The notes: a model not told the origin generated them from the letters alone. Shown: positions 47,877 through 57,826, counted from the stretch's first letter. The stretch: 64,000 nt of DNA from Pseudophaeobacter sp. (GCA_027019165.1 JALUXC010000024.1:310001-374000); one strand, 5' to 3'. Program-made: numbers and translations.

Positions 47877-48797
47877 CTACACTTTGGTGGCTGGCACCGG
47901 CGGGGTGATTGCGCGGCGTTTCAGTACGGCTTCACGCCAGGTGATAAAGCTTATCGCCCCCAATATCAGCGCGCCGCCCGAGACCACCCAGATATCGACG
48001 GCCTCATCAAAAACCACTGCGCCCAATAGCGTGGCCCAGATCAGTTGCAGGAACGTAACGGGCTGAGTGACGGCGACCGGCGCAGCAGCAAAGGCAAGTG
48101 TCATCGTGTAATGGCCTGCAGTTGCAAAACAGGCCACACCAAAGAGAATGGCCAGTTCCGTAAGTGTTGGCGTCACCCAGACCGCAATCGCAAAAGGCGC
48201 AAGGCCCGCCGTCACCCAAAGCGACAACATCGCCACGACAACGGTCGGGTTGGTGCCATCCACGGTGAACTTGGCCAAAAGGTACGACCCGCCAAAGGCC
48301 ACAGCCGCCACCAGCATAGCTATGTGGCCGGGTGAGATTTCACGAAAACCGGGGCGCAGGATGATGACCGCTCCGATCAGCGCGGCAACGATGGCCGCGA
48401 TCCGGCGCATGGCCAGCTTTTCTCCCAGAAAGACGGCGGCGCCAAGGGTCACATAGACCGGCGAGAGGTAGTTCATCGCCGTGACCTCGGCCAGGGGAAT
48501 GCGGGTCATGGCAAAGAACCAGAGCATGACTGCCAGTGTGTGCAACGCACCACGCCCGGCAAAGAGCCCCCAGAGTTTTGGTGTCAGGCTGGCCCGGCGC
48601 ACCGCACCGATCATCGGGATCAGGAAAACAAGACCCAAGAGGTAGCGCAGAAAGGCTGACTCGGCCGGAGGAATCCGTCCGCCAAGATATTTGACAAGCG
48701 CCGTCACCGCCACAAAACACAGCCCGGTGACGAGCATCCAGAAGACTCCCATGACGGGATTTTGGGCCGGATTATCTGTCTCTTTCGCGTCGCTCAT
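47877..48797 (-). CDS. EamA/DMT-family transporter
   Basis: A 306-residue inner-membrane protein with ten hydrophobic helices in two EamA repeats (first MNYLSPVYVTLGAAVFLGEKL near residue 95, second VTQPVTFLQLIWATLLGAVVF near 245, each ending in the P-x-x-x-x-G-E-type loop). The family exports amino acids or drugs. The start is ATG at 48797; a TTG seven codons earlier is possible. It is convergent with betI and lies upstream of argO on the same strand, 78 bases after it in coordinate order. Confidence 0.85.
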   Translation of the reverse strand: MSDAKETDNPAQNPVMGVFWMLVTGLCFVAVTALVKYLGGRIPPAESAFLRYLLGLVFLIPMIGAVRRASLTPKLWGLFAGRGALHTLAVMLWFFAMTRIPLAEVTAMNYLSPVYVTLGAAVFLGEKLAMRRIAAIVAALIGAVIILRPGFREISPGHIAMLVAAVAFGGSYLLAKFTVDGTNPTVVVAMLSLWVTAGLAPFAIAVWVTPTLTELAILFGVACFATAGHYTMTLAFAAAPVAVTQPVTFLQLIWATLLGAVVFDEAVDIWVVSGGALILGAISFITWREAVLKRRAITPPVPATKV

Positions 48798-48875
48798 ACT
48801 GCAAGAAAGAACACCCAAACCGATCAGGGCACAACCCTGAACATGACAATTATTCTCAACGTCATATCGCTCGCA

Positions 48876-49478
48876 TCACATCAGCAAGAGCTTTGCTGCA
48901 ATGCCCCACATGGTGAGGCCAATGACGACCTCCAGCACTTGCCACGAGCGCGGGCGGGCAAAGACGGGGGCCAAAAGGGACGCGCCATAGCCGAGGGAGA
49001 AGAAGAAAACGAAACTCGCCACCATCGCGCCGATCCCAAAGACCAGCGGCTGCGGGTATTGGGCGGAAATGCTCCCCAAGAGGACCACGGTATCAAGATA
49101 GACATGCGGATTGAGCCAGGTCAGCGCCAGCACAGTGGCCAGGACGGGAAAGATCGCTTGGGGGGCCGCGCCGCTGTCCGGCCTTAAGGCCTCGCCGCCG
49201 CGCCCGGCCGCCCAAAGGCTGCGACCGCCATACCAGATCAAGAACCCCGCACCGGCAATCCGCATCGCAAATTCAAACCCCGGCACCGCTTCGGAGACCG
49301 CGCCAAGCCCCAGCACACCGGCAAATATCAGCACCGCATCCGACCCCGCGCAGGTCAGGCAAATCCAAAACACATGTTCCTGTCGCAACCCCTGGCGCAG
49401 CACAAAGGCATTTTGTGCCCCGATGGCGAGGATAAGGCTAAAGCCTAGCGCAAAACCAGAAAAAAGGCTTGAGGACAT
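48876..49478 (-). CDS. argO: LysE/ArgO-type basic amino-acid exporter
   Basis: A 200-residue LysE-superfamily exporter with six helices. IGAQNAFVLRQGLR near residue 20 is the signature of ArgO/LysE, and LTWLNPHVYLDTVVLLGSI near residue 120 is the second repeat start. It exports arginine (and lysine) in E. coli. GGAG precedes the ATG. It is divergent from a LysR-type activator, as argO is from argP in some species; thus the substrate is likely arginine or lysine. Confidence 0.9.
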   Translation of the reverse strand: MSSSLFSGFALGFSLILAIGAQNAFVLRQGLRQEHVFWICLTCAGSDAVLIFAGVLGLGAVSEAVPGFEFAMRIAGAGFLIWYGGRSLWAAGRGGEALRPDSGAAPQAIFPVLATVLALTWLNPHVYLDTVVLLGSISAQYPQPLVFGIGAMVASFVFFFSLGYGASLLAPVFARPRSWQVLEVVIGLTMWGIAAKLLLM

Positions 49479-49575
49479 GCTGGACTCCGATGGCTGAAAT
49501 CATTCTCCGGCTTTGACTATTTCGCGGCGGGGCAATAATCCAATTAAAGATACTTGCCTCGATTAAGAGTTTCTA

Positions 49576-50460
49576 ATGCAGCTTACCCCCAATCAACTGG
49601 CCGCGCTCAGTGCGGTTCTGAGCCATGGATCTTTTGAGGCTGCGGCCCATGCCCTCAATGTCACACCCTCGGCGATTTCTCAGCGGATCAAGGCACTCGA
49701 GGACCGGATCGGAACCGTCTTGGTTGATCGGGGACAGCCCTGCACCGGCACGGCTGCTGGCCAGCGCCTGGCCAAACACGCCGAAGATGTCGCCCTCCTG
49801 GAAAACCAAATCGCACGCGAGTTGTCCTTGCCTCCCAAAGGCCCTGCAGCACAGCTGCGCTGCGCAATCAATGCTGATAGTCTTGCCACCTGGTTCATCC
49901 CTGCGATGGCCGCCTGCCCCGATATTCTGTTCGATCTGGTCATTGACGATCAGGATCACAGTGCCGACTGGCTCAGGCGCGGGGATGTCTCGGCCGCCGT
50001 CACACATGGCAGCAAACCTGTCACGGGCTGCGATCTTTTTGATCTGGGCGCATTGCGTTATGTGGCCACCGCAAGTCCCGCATACATGAGCCGTTGGTTT
50101 GCTGATGGCCCAAACACGGCAACGCTTCGCGCTGCCCCCTGTCTGGTCTTCAACGCCAAGGACGCATTGCAGCGCCGGTGGCTCGAGATCAATGCTGAAC
50201 CGGCTCTTTCCCCACCCGCGCATTTTCTGCCCTCAAGCCAAGCTTTTGTGGATGCGGCCAAGGCGGGTTTGGGATGGGGCATGAACCCTCTGCTGCTGGT
50301 CGAGCAAGAACTTGCGAACGGAGAGTTGGTCGAAATCCTTCCAGACACTCCGCTGGATGTTCCCCTCGGCTGGCAAGTCAGCCGGGTCATGGCCGCTGCA
50401 CTGGAACCGGTGACAAGGGCTGTCGTCGCAACCGCCGCGAAATACCTTATCAGGGATTAA
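49576..50460 (+). CDS. argP: ArgP/LysG-type LysR transcriptional activator
   Basis: A 294-residue LysR protein with a helix-turn-helix at about 4-60 (LAALSAVLSHGSFEAAAHALNVTPSAISQRIKALED) followed by a substrate domain (PBP2-like, 90-290). The ArgP type is suggested by the divergent ArgO partner and by DQDHSADWLRRGDVSAAVTHG, typical of ArgP/IciA. It should activate argO when arginine or lysine is high. The 97-base intergenic region is the shared control region. ATG start without a strong ribosome binding site. Confidence 0.88.
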   Translation: MQLTPNQLAALSAVLSHGSFEAAAHALNVTPSAISQRIKALEDRIGTVLVDRGQPCTGTAAGQRLAKHAEDVALLENQIARELSLPPKGPAAQLRCAINADSLATWFIPAMAACPDILFDLVIDDQDHSADWLRRGDVSAAVTHGSKPVTGCDLFDLGALRYVATASPAYMSRWFADGPNTATLRAAPCLVFNAKDALQRRWLEINAEPALSPPAHFLPSSQAFVDAAKAGLGWGMNPLLLVEQELANGELVEILPDTPLDVPLGWQVSRVMAAALEPVTRAVVATAAKYLIRD

Positions 50461-50535
50461 CTGCGCAACTGGCTTTACCTTGCCGCGTCAAATCCCTCCG
50501 CCTAGGCTGAACGCACAACGTTTCAGGAGCCTATC

Positions 50536-51555
50536 ATGAGAGCCGTCGGACTGGGTTTTGCCTTTGCCATCAGCCTTTTTGCCAGTCCTGTCTTTGCAGG
50601 CTTGGAGATCTGCAACTCGTCGGGGCGCAGCCTGAGTATTGCCGTCGGCTATGCCGAAGGTAAAAGCTGGATTTCAAAGGGATGGTGGAACATTGCCCAT
50701 GGCGACTGCCAGGAACCTGTGCGCGGGGATCTGCAGAACCGGTATTACTACTATCTCGCCACGGATGCCGGGGCGCCCTTTGCCAGCGGCGACTACGCCT
50801 TTTGCACAACGCCGGATGTCTTCACCATCCAAGGTGACGAAAACTGCGCCTCGCGAGGATATGACAGCACCGGGTTTCGACAACTCGACACTGGCGAGTC
50901 TGCGCGGCACTTCACTTTGACACTGGTCGACGACGCGGCAGGCTCACCGCCCGCTCCGCCGCCGGGCACGGCGGAACCCGCCGACAGGGCGACCCCCGGC
51001 ACCCATGGAGAGCCAATCGCCGATGCGGCCATCATGCAGGGCTGCACCGATGACGGACAGCGCCTCTGCAGCTTCCACACCTCCGGCACCGCGTTTTATG
51101 TCGCCGAAGACTGGCGCACTCCGTCGTTTGTCTTTGACCTGATGCAGCAGCTTTCACCCGGCACGCCCATCTTCGTCGAGGGCGACATTGTGGACTTCTA
51201 TGACCGCACGGCCGATGTTGTCCTGCGCAACGTGACCACGCGCCCCTGGACAACCAACGATTCCATTCTGAACACACTGCAGGGGACCTGGTACTCGGTT
51301 GATGACCCAAACGCGCGGTTCAATGTCCTCGGCTCCGAGCTGGACAACAGCTATGACGACCAGTTCACCAGTCGCGAATACGTCGCGATATGGGACAGCT
51401 GTGGCACATTCGAGGGCGGTGGCCCTTACCTTTGGACCTTGGAAGAGGAAACCGGCGAGACCGCCTGTTACGCGATCGAACGGATCACGGATCTGGAACT
51501 CGATCTGATGTACCTGCCGCGCGGCAATATCCTGCGCTATCGCAGTCTGGACTAA
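50536..51555 (+). CDS. DUF1036-containing secreted protein
   Basis: A 339-residue exported protein. Signal peptide MRAVGLGFAFAISLFASPVFAG is followed by a DUF1036 domain (residues 22-125: LEICNSSGRSLSIAVGY, GWWNIAHGDCQEP with two or more cysteines). A Pro/Ala-rich linker (140-160) leads to an unknown C-terminal domain with four cysteines and many aromatic and aspartate residues. DUF1036 proteins are outer-membrane or extracellular; role unknown. The fused C-terminal domain of about 180 residues makes it larger than the usual DUF1036 protein (about 150-200). AGGAGCC precedes the ATG. Confidence 0.75.
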   Translation: MRAVGLGFAFAISLFASPVFAGLEICNSSGRSLSIAVGYAEGKSWISKGWWNIAHGDCQEPVRGDLQNRYYYYLATDAGAPFASGDYAFCTTPDVFTIQGDENCASRGYDSTGFRQLDTGESARHFTLTLVDDAAGSPPAPPPGTAEPADRATPGTHGEPIADAAIMQGCTDDGQRLCSFHTSGTAFYVAEDWRTPSFVFDLMQQLSPGTPIFVEGDIVDFYDRTADVVLRNVTTRPWTTNDSILNTLQGTWYSVDDPNARFNVLGSELDNSYDDQFTSREYVAIWDSCGTFEGGGPYLWTLEEETGETACYAIERITDLELDLMYLPRGNILRYRSLD

Positions 51556-51573
51556 GGTCCCCGCAACATGAGA

Positions 51574-51599
51574 AAAGGCCCGCACACTGGCGGGCCTTT
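51574..51599. terminator. bidirectional terminator after the DUF1036 gene
   Basis: AAAGGCCCGC (51574-51583) pairs perfectly with GCGGGCCTTT (51590-51599) around an ACACTG loop. It stands 18 bases after the DUF1036 stop and 27 bases before the stop of the convergent yebC, with T residues on both outgoing sides, so it can end both transcripts. Confidence 0.88.
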
Positions 51600-51626
51600 G
51601 GTGATTTCAGCGGAAGCGGTCGGCCG

Positions 51627-52367
51627 TCAAAGCTGAGCCATCACCTCGTCAGAGGCTTCAAAGTTGGTGGTCACGCGCTGCACGTCATCATCGTCTTCCA
51701 GCGCATCCACGAGCTTCATCAGCTTTTGCATGCCTTCCAGATCCAGTTCGGTGGTGGTGGTCGGTTTCCAGATCAGCTTGGTCGACTCAGATTCGCCCAG
51801 TTCCGCTTCCAGCGCGTTGGAGACATCATTGAGATCCGTGTCGGCACAATAAATGATGTGGCCATCTTCAGAGCTTTCCACATCCTCGGCGCCGGCCTCG
51901 ATCGCGGCCATCATCACCGTATCCGCATCGCCAACGGAGGCGGGATAGGTAACCTCGCCCTTGCGGTCGAACATGAAGCCGACCGAACCTGTCTCGCCGA
52001 GGTTGCCGCCATTCTTGGTGAAGGTCGAGCGCACGTTGGAGGCGGTCCGGTTCTTGTTGTCGGTCATCGCTTCGACGATCACCGCAACGCCATTCGGGCC
52101 ATAGCCCTCATAGCGGATCTCATCATAGCTCTCGGCGTCGCCGCCTTGCGATTTCTTGATCGCGCGTTCAATCACATCCTTGGGCACCGACTGGCTTTTG
52201 GCCTCCTTGACGGCCAAGCGCAGACGCGGGTTCTTTTCCGGGTCCGGGTCGCCCATCTTCGCGGCTACGGTGATTTCCTTGGACAGTTTGGAAAAGAGTT
52301 TGGAGCGCGCCGCGTCCTGGCGCCCCTTGCGATGCTGAATGTTCGCCCATTTTGAGTGGCCTGCCAT
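51627..52367 (-). CDS. yebC: YebC/PmpR/TACO1-family protein
   Basis: A 246-residue conserved protein starting [19 protein letters not shown], the strongest YebC signature. Further family motifs are [38 protein letters not shown] near residue 100 and FMFDRKGEV near 140. Known as a transcriptional regulator in some bacteria and as a translation factor for polyproline stalls in others. The ATG at 52367 is set by homology; the frame runs upstream to 52586 without it. It is divergent from the SLC13 permease. Confidence 0.94.
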   Translation of the reverse strand: MAGHSKWANIQHRKGRQDAARSKLFSKLSKEITVAAKMGDPDPEKNPRLRLAVKEAKSQSVPKDVIERAIKKSQGGDAESYDEIRYEGYGPNGVAVIVEAMTDNKNRTASNVRSTFTKNGGNLGETGSVGFMFDRKGEVTYPASVGDADTVMMAAIEAGAEDVESSEDGHIIYCADTDLNDVSNALEAELGESESTKLIWKPTTTTELDLEGMQKLMKLVDALEDDDDVQRVTTNFEASDEVMAQL

Positions 52368-52490
52368 GCGCCAGTCTCCAATTTTGCGGTTTTGCGTGTC
52401 GGAGCGTTTGATACAGGCAGGTCTTGCGCGCCGCAAGGGATTGCTGGCCAGAGCCCGGCACAGCCGCAAACCCCGGGCAGCAAAAGACCC

Positions 52491-52510
52491 GGCAGATGCT
52501 GGCATCTGCC
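52491..52510. promoter_or_regulatory. perfect 20-base inverted repeat upstream of SLC13 permease
   Basis: GGCAGATGC (52491-52499), TG, GCATCTGCC (52502-52510) form a 9-base-arm dyad 70 bases upstream of the SLC13 start in the 212-base gap from yebC. A candidate operator, or a hairpin in the leader. No regulator gene is adjacent. Confidence 0.45.
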
Positions 52511-52579
52511 CCAGCTTTCGGCAAGAGTGGCATCGCAGCTTCGATTTACGCAGCTTTGGACACGCAAGGAACAGGCGAC

Positions 52580-54355
52580 ATGACATTTGATCAAGGCATT
52601 CTTTTCGCGATTTTTGCAGCCGTTTTTGCGATGCTGCTCTGGGGGCGGTTTCGCTATGATCTCGTGGCCTTTTCTGCCCTCATGATCGCCGTCCTACTGG
52701 GGGTCGTTCCCGCCAAGGACGCCTTTGCCGGGTTTGGTCATCCGGCGACACTGGTGGTTGCCCTTGTCCTGATCGTCTCGGCCGGGCTGGTGCGCTCGGG
52801 GGCCGTGTTCCTGATCACCCGCACCCTGGTGGATAGCACCCGCGCGCTGGGACTGCATATTGCCCTGATGGGCGGGGTTGGCGCCGTTCTATCGGCCTTC
52901 ATGAACAACGTGGCCGCCCTCGCCTTGCTTATGCCCGTCGATATCCAGACCGCACGCAAGGCGGGACGCGCACCGGGCCTCAGCCTTATGCCGCTCAGCT
53001 TTGCCACAATCCTAGGCGGCATGGTCACGCTCATTGGCACGCCACCAAATATCATCATCGCATCAATCCGCCATGAAGCCCTTGGCGCGCCGTTCCAGAT
53101 GTTCGATTTTGCGCCGGTCGGGCTGGTGGCCTCTGCTGCGGGCCTTGCTTTTGTGGCGCTGATCGGTTGGCGCCTGATCCCACAGCGCGAAAACGCCGCC
53201 GGGGCCTCTGAGGCGCAGATCGCCGACTACATTGCCGAACTGACCGTGCCCGAAGACTCGCCCCTGATCGACAAGCGGCTTGGCGAGCTGGACGTCGAGG
53301 CCGAAAAGGCTGACGTAGCCATCCTGGGCCTGATCCGAAACGGAAAACGGATCTATGGGCGCGCCAGTGGATACAGCCTGCGCGCCGCCGATACGCTGGT
53401 GATCGAGGCGACCCCCGAAGCGCTGGACGAATTCCGCACCGCCCTGTCGCTCGACTTTGCCGATGCCGCTCGTCAGGAGAAACTGACCGCTGCCGGAGAG
53501 GGGCTTGAGCTCATCGAGGTTGTGGTGCCGGAAACCGCCCGCGTCAATGGGCGCACGACTCAAGGCGTAGGCCTTGCCTGGCGTCAAAGCACCGTTCTGC
53601 TCGGCATCTCTCGGCAGGGTCGGCGTCTGACCCGTCATATCCGGCAGACCGTAATCGAGCCGGGTGATATCCTGCTTCTTCTGTGCCCGCGCGACCGCGG
53701 CACGGATGTGACGGAATGGCTGGGCTGTCTGCCGCTGGCGGAACGGGGCCTTGCCGTGACTGCAAACGACAAGACCTGGCTGGCAATCGGCCTTTTTGCT
53801 GCTGCCGTTCTGGCCGCCTCTGTAGGGATCGTCTATCTGCCGGTCGCCCTCGGGCTGGTTGCCATCGCCTATGTGCTGACCAAGATCCTGCCTGTGGCCG
53901 AGATCTATGATCATGTGGAATGGCCGGTTGTGGTGCTATTGGGATCGATGATCCCCCTTGGCGCCGCATTGGACAGCTCAGGCGGCACCGAGCTGATCGC
54001 AAACGGGTTGATCGGCCTGACGCAGGGCCTGCCTGCCTGGGCGATCCTCACGGTGCTGATGGTGGTCACCATGACCCTGTCGGATGTATTGAACAACACG
54101 GCCACGGCCATTGTCGCCGCCCCGGTCGGCATCCAGATGGCGACGGCACTGAATGTGTCGCCAGATCCATTCTTGATGGCGGTCGCAGTTGCGGCCTCGG
54201 CAGCCTTTCTGACCCCCATCGGACACAAGAACAACACGCTGGTGCTGGGCCCGGGCGGCTATCACTTTGGCGATTACTGGCGCATCGGCCTGCCGCTGGA
54301 GATCCTGATTGTCGCGGTGTCGATCCCGGCCATCCTTGTGTTCTGGCCCATGTAA
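52580..54355 (+). CDS. SLC13-family permease with TrkA-C domains (first of a pair)
   Basis: A 591-residue inner-membrane protein of the DASS/CitT-ArsB type: membrane halves at about 1-205 and 415-591 flanking a soluble middle with two TrkA-C/RCK-C repeats ([42 protein letters not shown] and the similar [29 protein letters not shown] segment). STTs such as [16 protein letters not shown] (helix with NNVAA) are typical. Substrate may be a dicarboxylate, sulfate or chloride. AAGGAACAGGCGAC precedes the ATG at 52580. Confidence 0.85.
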   Translation: MTFDQGILFAIFAAVFAMLLWGRFRYDLVAFSALMIAVLLGVVPAKDAFAGFGHPATLVVALVLIVSAGLVRSGAVFLITRTLVDSTRALGLHIALMGGVGAVLSAFMNNVAALALLMPVDIQTARKAGRAPGLSLMPLSFATILGGMVTLIGTPPNIIIASIRHEALGAPFQMFDFAPVGLVASAAGLAFVALIGWRLIPQRENAAGASEAQIADYIAELTVPEDSPLIDKRLGELDVEAEKADVAILGLIRNGKRIYGRASGYSLRAADTLVIEATPEALDEFRTALSLDFADAARQEKLTAAGEGLELIEVVVPETARVNGRTTQGVGLAWRQSTVLLGISRQGRRLTRHIRQTVIEPGDILLLLCPRDRGTDVTEWLGCLPLAERGLAVTANDKTWLAIGLFAAAVLAASVGIVYLPVALGLVAIAYVLTKILPVAEIYDHVEWPVVVLLGSMIPLGAALDSSGGTELIANGLIGLTQGLPAWAILTVLMVVTMTLSDVLNNTATAIVAAPVGIQMATALNVSPDPFLMAVAVAASAAFLTPIGHKNNTLVLGPGGYHFGDYWRIGLPLEILIVAVSIPAILVFWPM

Positions 54356-54362
54356 GGCCGTC

Positions 54363-56141
54363 TCAGAGCGGCCAAATGAATGGAATGACAGCCGAGGCCA
54401 GAAGACCGATACTGAGGTTGAGCGGGATACCCACGCGCAGGAAATCGGTGAACTTGTACCCGCCGGGACCATAGACGAGCATGTTGGTCTGATAGCCAAT
54501 GGGCGTCGCAAAAGAGGCCGAAGCAGCCACCATCACCGCAACCACTAGCGGGCGCGGATCCAGAGCCATCGCCTGAGCCAGACCGATGGCAATGGGGGTG
54601 ACAACCACAGCCACCGCATTGTTAGACACCAGTTCGGTCAGGACCGACGTCAGAAGATAGACAGCCCAGACCACAAGGAACGGCGGCAACACTGACAGCC
54701 ACGGCGCAATGGCGCTGACAATCATCTGGACCGCCCCCGAGCTTTCCAGCGCGGCGCCAATCGCCAACATGGAGAAGATCAACGCTAAGAGGCGCCCATC
54801 GATGAAGGAAAACGCCTCATCCGCATCGATACACCGACCAACGAGCACCAAAGCCACTGCGATGATGGAAAGCATCAGAATTGGCGCAACCCCAAGCGCG
54901 GCCAGCACGACGATCCCCAGAAGGGCCGCAATGGCATAAGGCGCGTGACTGCGGCGATAGGCCCGCTGCGTGGGCTGCGAGACATCGGCCATATCGGTGT
55001 CGGCCGCAAGGCGCTGAATGTCTGCCGGGGCGCCCTCCAACAAGAGGGTGTCTCCCACCCGCACGACAAGATCATCGAGCTGCACGCCGATGTTCTGGTT
55101 TCGCCTGTGCACGGCGAGCACATAGACACCATAGCGGCGGCGCAGACGCATTGCCCCCAGGGACCGCCCCACCAGCCGACAGCCCGGCGTCACCAACACC
55201 TCGACCGTCTTGGTCTCAACCGCTGAAACCTGATCGACCCGCTTTAGTTCTTTGTTGCGCTGCAGGCTGAGCAGTTCCGTCATCTGGGTGCGAAGCACAA
55301 CGCGATCCCCGACCTGCAGTTCGACACCCTTGAGGTTGCGCCGCAACGAGACATCTCCGCGGATAACGTCGATCAGGCGCACACCGGGGCGTTTGAACAG
55401 CTGAACCCCCGTTGCCTCACGCCCGATAAGATTGCTGTCCGGCGGAATAACGGCTTCGGTAAAGAACTTCATTTTTGACCGGTCGCTCAGCAGATTTGCA
55501 AGATTGTCCCGCTCAGGCAGAAGACGCGGGGCGACAAAGCGCAGGTAGATCATGCCCCATCCCACCAGGATCAACCCCAGCGGTGTCACTTCGAAAATCG
55601 AAAAGGCCGTGAGCCCCTGCGCCCGTGCCACACCGTCGACCAACAGGTTCGTCGAGGTCCCGATCAGCGTCAGAGTTCCGCCCAGGATGGCCGCATAGCT
55701 GAGCGGGATCAGCATCTTAGAGGCCGAAACATCCAGCGTCCGTGCAATCTGAATAAAGATCGGGATCATCACCACAACTACGGGCGTATTGGAGACGATC
55801 GCCGAGGCCGCGACCACAAAAGCCATCAGCATGGCAATCGCCAGCCTCGGGTTCACCTCGGCCTGCCTGCGCGCCACTTGGGTAAAGGCATCAAGTGAGC
55901 CCGTGCGCACCAAGGCGCCCATGATGACAAACATCGCCGCAATCGTCCAAGGCGCAGGGTTCGACAGCACTGGCAGCGCCGCCTCGTAGGGCAGAACCCC
56001 GGTCACCAGCATCAGAGACACACCAGCCAGGGCAACAACTTCGGTCGGGTAGCTCTCCTTGAGAAAGGCCAGAAACATACCCGCGACGATCAAAAGGGCC
56101 AGAATGGCAGTCCCGTTCTCCGCGATCTGAAAAACCTGCAT
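54363..56141 (-). CDS. SLC13-family permease with TrkA-C domains (second of a pair)
   Basis: A 592-residue paralogue-like permease convergent with the first (seven bases between stops). It has the same plan: hydrophobic halves at about 1-200 and 385-590 around two TrkA-C repeats (FKRPGVRLIDVIRGDVSLRRNL and MRLRRRYGVYVLAVHRRNQ). Landmarks are ASAIVSNTPVVVVMIPIF near residue 110 and ELVSNNAVAVVVTPIAIG near 522. The ATG at 56141 has a weak ribosome binding site; the frame to 56234 is not supported. Substrates of the two probably differ (carboxylate, sulfate, taurine). Confidence 0.85.
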   Translation of the reverse strand: MQVFQIAENGTAILALLIVAGMFLAFLKESYPTEVVALAGVSLMLVTGVLPYEAALPVLSNPAPWTIAAMFVIMGALVRTGSLDAFTQVARRQAEVNPRLAIAMLMAFVVAASAIVSNTPVVVVMIPIFIQIARTLDVSASKMLIPLSYAAILGGTLTLIGTSTNLLVDGVARAQGLTAFSIFEVTPLGLILVGWGMIYLRFVAPRLLPERDNLANLLSDRSKMKFFTEAVIPPDSNLIGREATGVQLFKRPGVRLIDVIRGDVSLRRNLKGVELQVGDRVVLRTQMTELLSLQRNKELKRVDQVSAVETKTVEVLVTPGCRLVGRSLGAMRLRRRYGVYVLAVHRRNQNIGVQLDDLVVRVGDTLLLEGAPADIQRLAADTDMADVSQPTQRAYRRSHAPYAIAALLGIVVLAALGVAPILMLSIIAVALVLVGRCIDADEAFSFIDGRLLALIFSMLAIGAALESSGAVQMIVSAIAPWLSVLPPFLVVWAVYLLTSVLTELVSNNAVAVVVTPIAIGLAQAMALDPRPLVVAVMVAASASFATPIGYQTNMLVYGPGGYKFTDFLRVGIPLNLSIGLLASAVIPFIWPL

Positions 56142-56321
56142 ATACGGCAATATCTCATATTCGTTGACAAGGCTTGGCCCACTGGATCGGACCACGCCAG
56201 CACGGAGTTTTCCCGATCCGAAATGGGGAGGCAAGAGCTTGCGCCATCCTACTCCGGCAGAAGCACAAATCGGGATGTTTTTGCGGCAGGACGGTAAACT
56301 ACGGAACAGCCGTTCGCCGGA

Positions 56322-57140
56322 TCAGTCTCCGGGGCCTTCCTTTTGCAAAAGGCCACCATCGCGCACCATGCGGATGTGCTTGGTTGCCCCTGTCCTGTCA
56401 TCGGTTTCGATATAGACACCCGACAAGGTCGCCTCGCCGTTTGCAGGCGTGAACCGGCTTTTGGGCATGCCCGTCAGGAACCGCCGCATCGGTTCGGCCT
56501 TTTCCATGCCAATCACGGAATCATAATCGCCGCACATGCCTGCATCCGTCAGGTAGCCCGTGCCCTCCGACAGGATCTGAGCATCGGCCGTAGGCACATG
56601 GGTGTGGGTGCCCACGACAAGCGAAGCCTTGCCATTGCAAAAATGCCCCATCGCCATCTTTTCGGAGGTCGCCTCGCAGTGCATATCGACAATCACCGCC
56701 TGCGCCAGCCCGCCGCGCGGGTGCGCTTTCAACACGCCTTCGACCGCGCCAAAGGGGTCGTCATAGGCGCGCTTCATGAACACCTGCCCCAGCGCCTGCG
56801 TCACCAGCACCTTGCGCCCGCCCGGCGCGTTGAACAACCGGTGCCCGCGACCGGGCGCGCCTTTGGCAAAATTGATGGGGCGGATGATGCGCGGTTCTTT
56901 CTCGATGAACTGCAACATGTCCTTTTGGTCAAAGGCGTGATCGCCCAGTGTCAGGCAGTCCGCCCCGGCATCCAGCAGAGCTTTGGCGTGATCGCCGCTC
57001 AGCCCCATTCCGTTGGAGGCATTCTCGCCATTGACCACAACGAAATCGAGCCGCCACTCCTGACGCAGGCGCGGCAGGTTCTCGGTGATGGCGCGGCGCC
57101 CAGCGCGGCCCATCACATCGCCTAGAAACAGTATCCTCAT
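56322..57140 (-). CDS. YmdB-type metallophosphoesterase (TIGR00282)
   Basis: A 272-residue binuclear metallophosphoesterase: MRILFLGDVMGRAGRR at the start, NGENASNGMGLS near residue 38, GDHAFD near 66, DMHCEATSEK near 150 and GTHTHVPTADAQI near 175 supply the metal ligands. The family is known in Bacillus subtilis (YmdB) as a 2',3'-cyclic-nucleotide phosphodiesterase affecting development. AGGAGAG lies six bases before the ATG. It is 94 bases downstream of the 5-FCL gene on the same strand. Confidence 0.9.
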   Translation of the reverse strand: MRILFLGDVMGRAGRRAITENLPRLRQEWRLDFVVVNGENASNGMGLSGDHAKALLDAGADCLTLGDHAFDQKDMLQFIEKEPRIIRPINFAKGAPGRGHRLFNAPGGRKVLVTQALGQVFMKRAYDDPFGAVEGVLKAHPRGGLAQAVIVDMHCEATSEKMAMGHFCNGKASLVVGTHTHVPTADAQILSEGTGYLTDAGMCGDYDSVIGMEKAEPMRRFLTGMPKSRFTPANGEATLSGVYIETDDRTGATKHIRMVRDGGLLQKEGPGD

Positions 57141-57234
57141 GGCCTCTCTCCTAGGCAGCGCAGCCGGGCAGAGCAAGCCCCCGTCCGGCGCAGCCAGCCT
57201 TTTTGTCTGGGGATGAGATCACAATGCGCGGCGC

Positions 57235-57798
57235 TCAAGCCGGAAACTGAACAATCCGGCTTTCGGTGACGATCATGTCGAGCGGCTGATCGGTTGGCTC
57301 CAGCGGCAGGCTGTCTGCCTCTTGCGCATCAAAGGCAAAACCGATGGCAAGGGTCGCGCGCCGCGCGCGGAGCTGCGCGAGGCTGCGATCATAAAAGCCC
57401 CCGCCATAGCCCAGCCGCCCGCCATTCAAATCAAAGGCCACCAGAGGCACGATCACGATTTCAGGCTCAAAGAAGTCATCGACCACAGGCACCTTTGCGC
57501 CGAACGGCCCCTCGCGCAGTGCGCCTTCGGGCTCCCAGCGGCTGAACCGCAGCGGCAGGCCTTCCGCTTCGATCACAGGCACGCCTACATCGCCATGGGC
57601 TGCGGCTTCGGCCATGGCCGGCAGCGGATCGATCTCGGTACGGATCGGCATATAGCCCGCAAGGGGCACGCCGCGATATCCGGCCAGCACCTCGGACAGA
57701 TGCCCGGCCGCGCCCGGTTTGTTCATTTCAAAGGCCGCCTTGCGACGGGCAAAGGCTGCCTTGCGGGCGGCGGCTTTGACCTCAGAAAGTCCCGTCAT
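57235..57798 (-). CDS. 5-formyltetrahydrofolate cyclo-ligase
   Basis: A 187-residue enzyme turning 5-formyl-THF into 5,10-methenyl-THF with ATP, returning folate to use. Marked by GYMPIRTEIDP near residue 47, VPLVAFDLNGGRLGYGGGFYDRSL near 120 (the ATP-binding GYGxGxYD motif) and AIGFAFDAQE near 155. GGGAGA precedes the ATG at 57798. It sits directly after mgtE (28-base gap); no 6S RNA gene is seen at this place. Confidence 0.92.
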   Translation of the reverse strand: MTGLSEVKAAARKAAFARRKAAFEMNKPGAAGHLSEVLAGYRGVPLAGYMPIRTEIDPLPAMAEAAAHGDVGVPVIEAEGLPLRFSRWEPEGALREGPFGAKVPVVDDFFEPEIVIVPLVAFDLNGGRLGYGGGFYDRSLAQLRARRATLAIGFAFDAQEADSLPLEPTDQPLDMIVTESRIVQFPA

Positions 57799-57826
57799 TT
57801 TGTTCTCCCAAGACGTGCGAACCGGC

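Noticed and set aside
57141-57234. 6S RNA gene next to the 5-formyl-THF cyclo-ligase
   Set aside because: ssrS often neighbours this gene in other bacteria, but the gap here is only 94 bases and the other side is 28 bases, too short for a 6S RNA, and I see no central-bubble structure.
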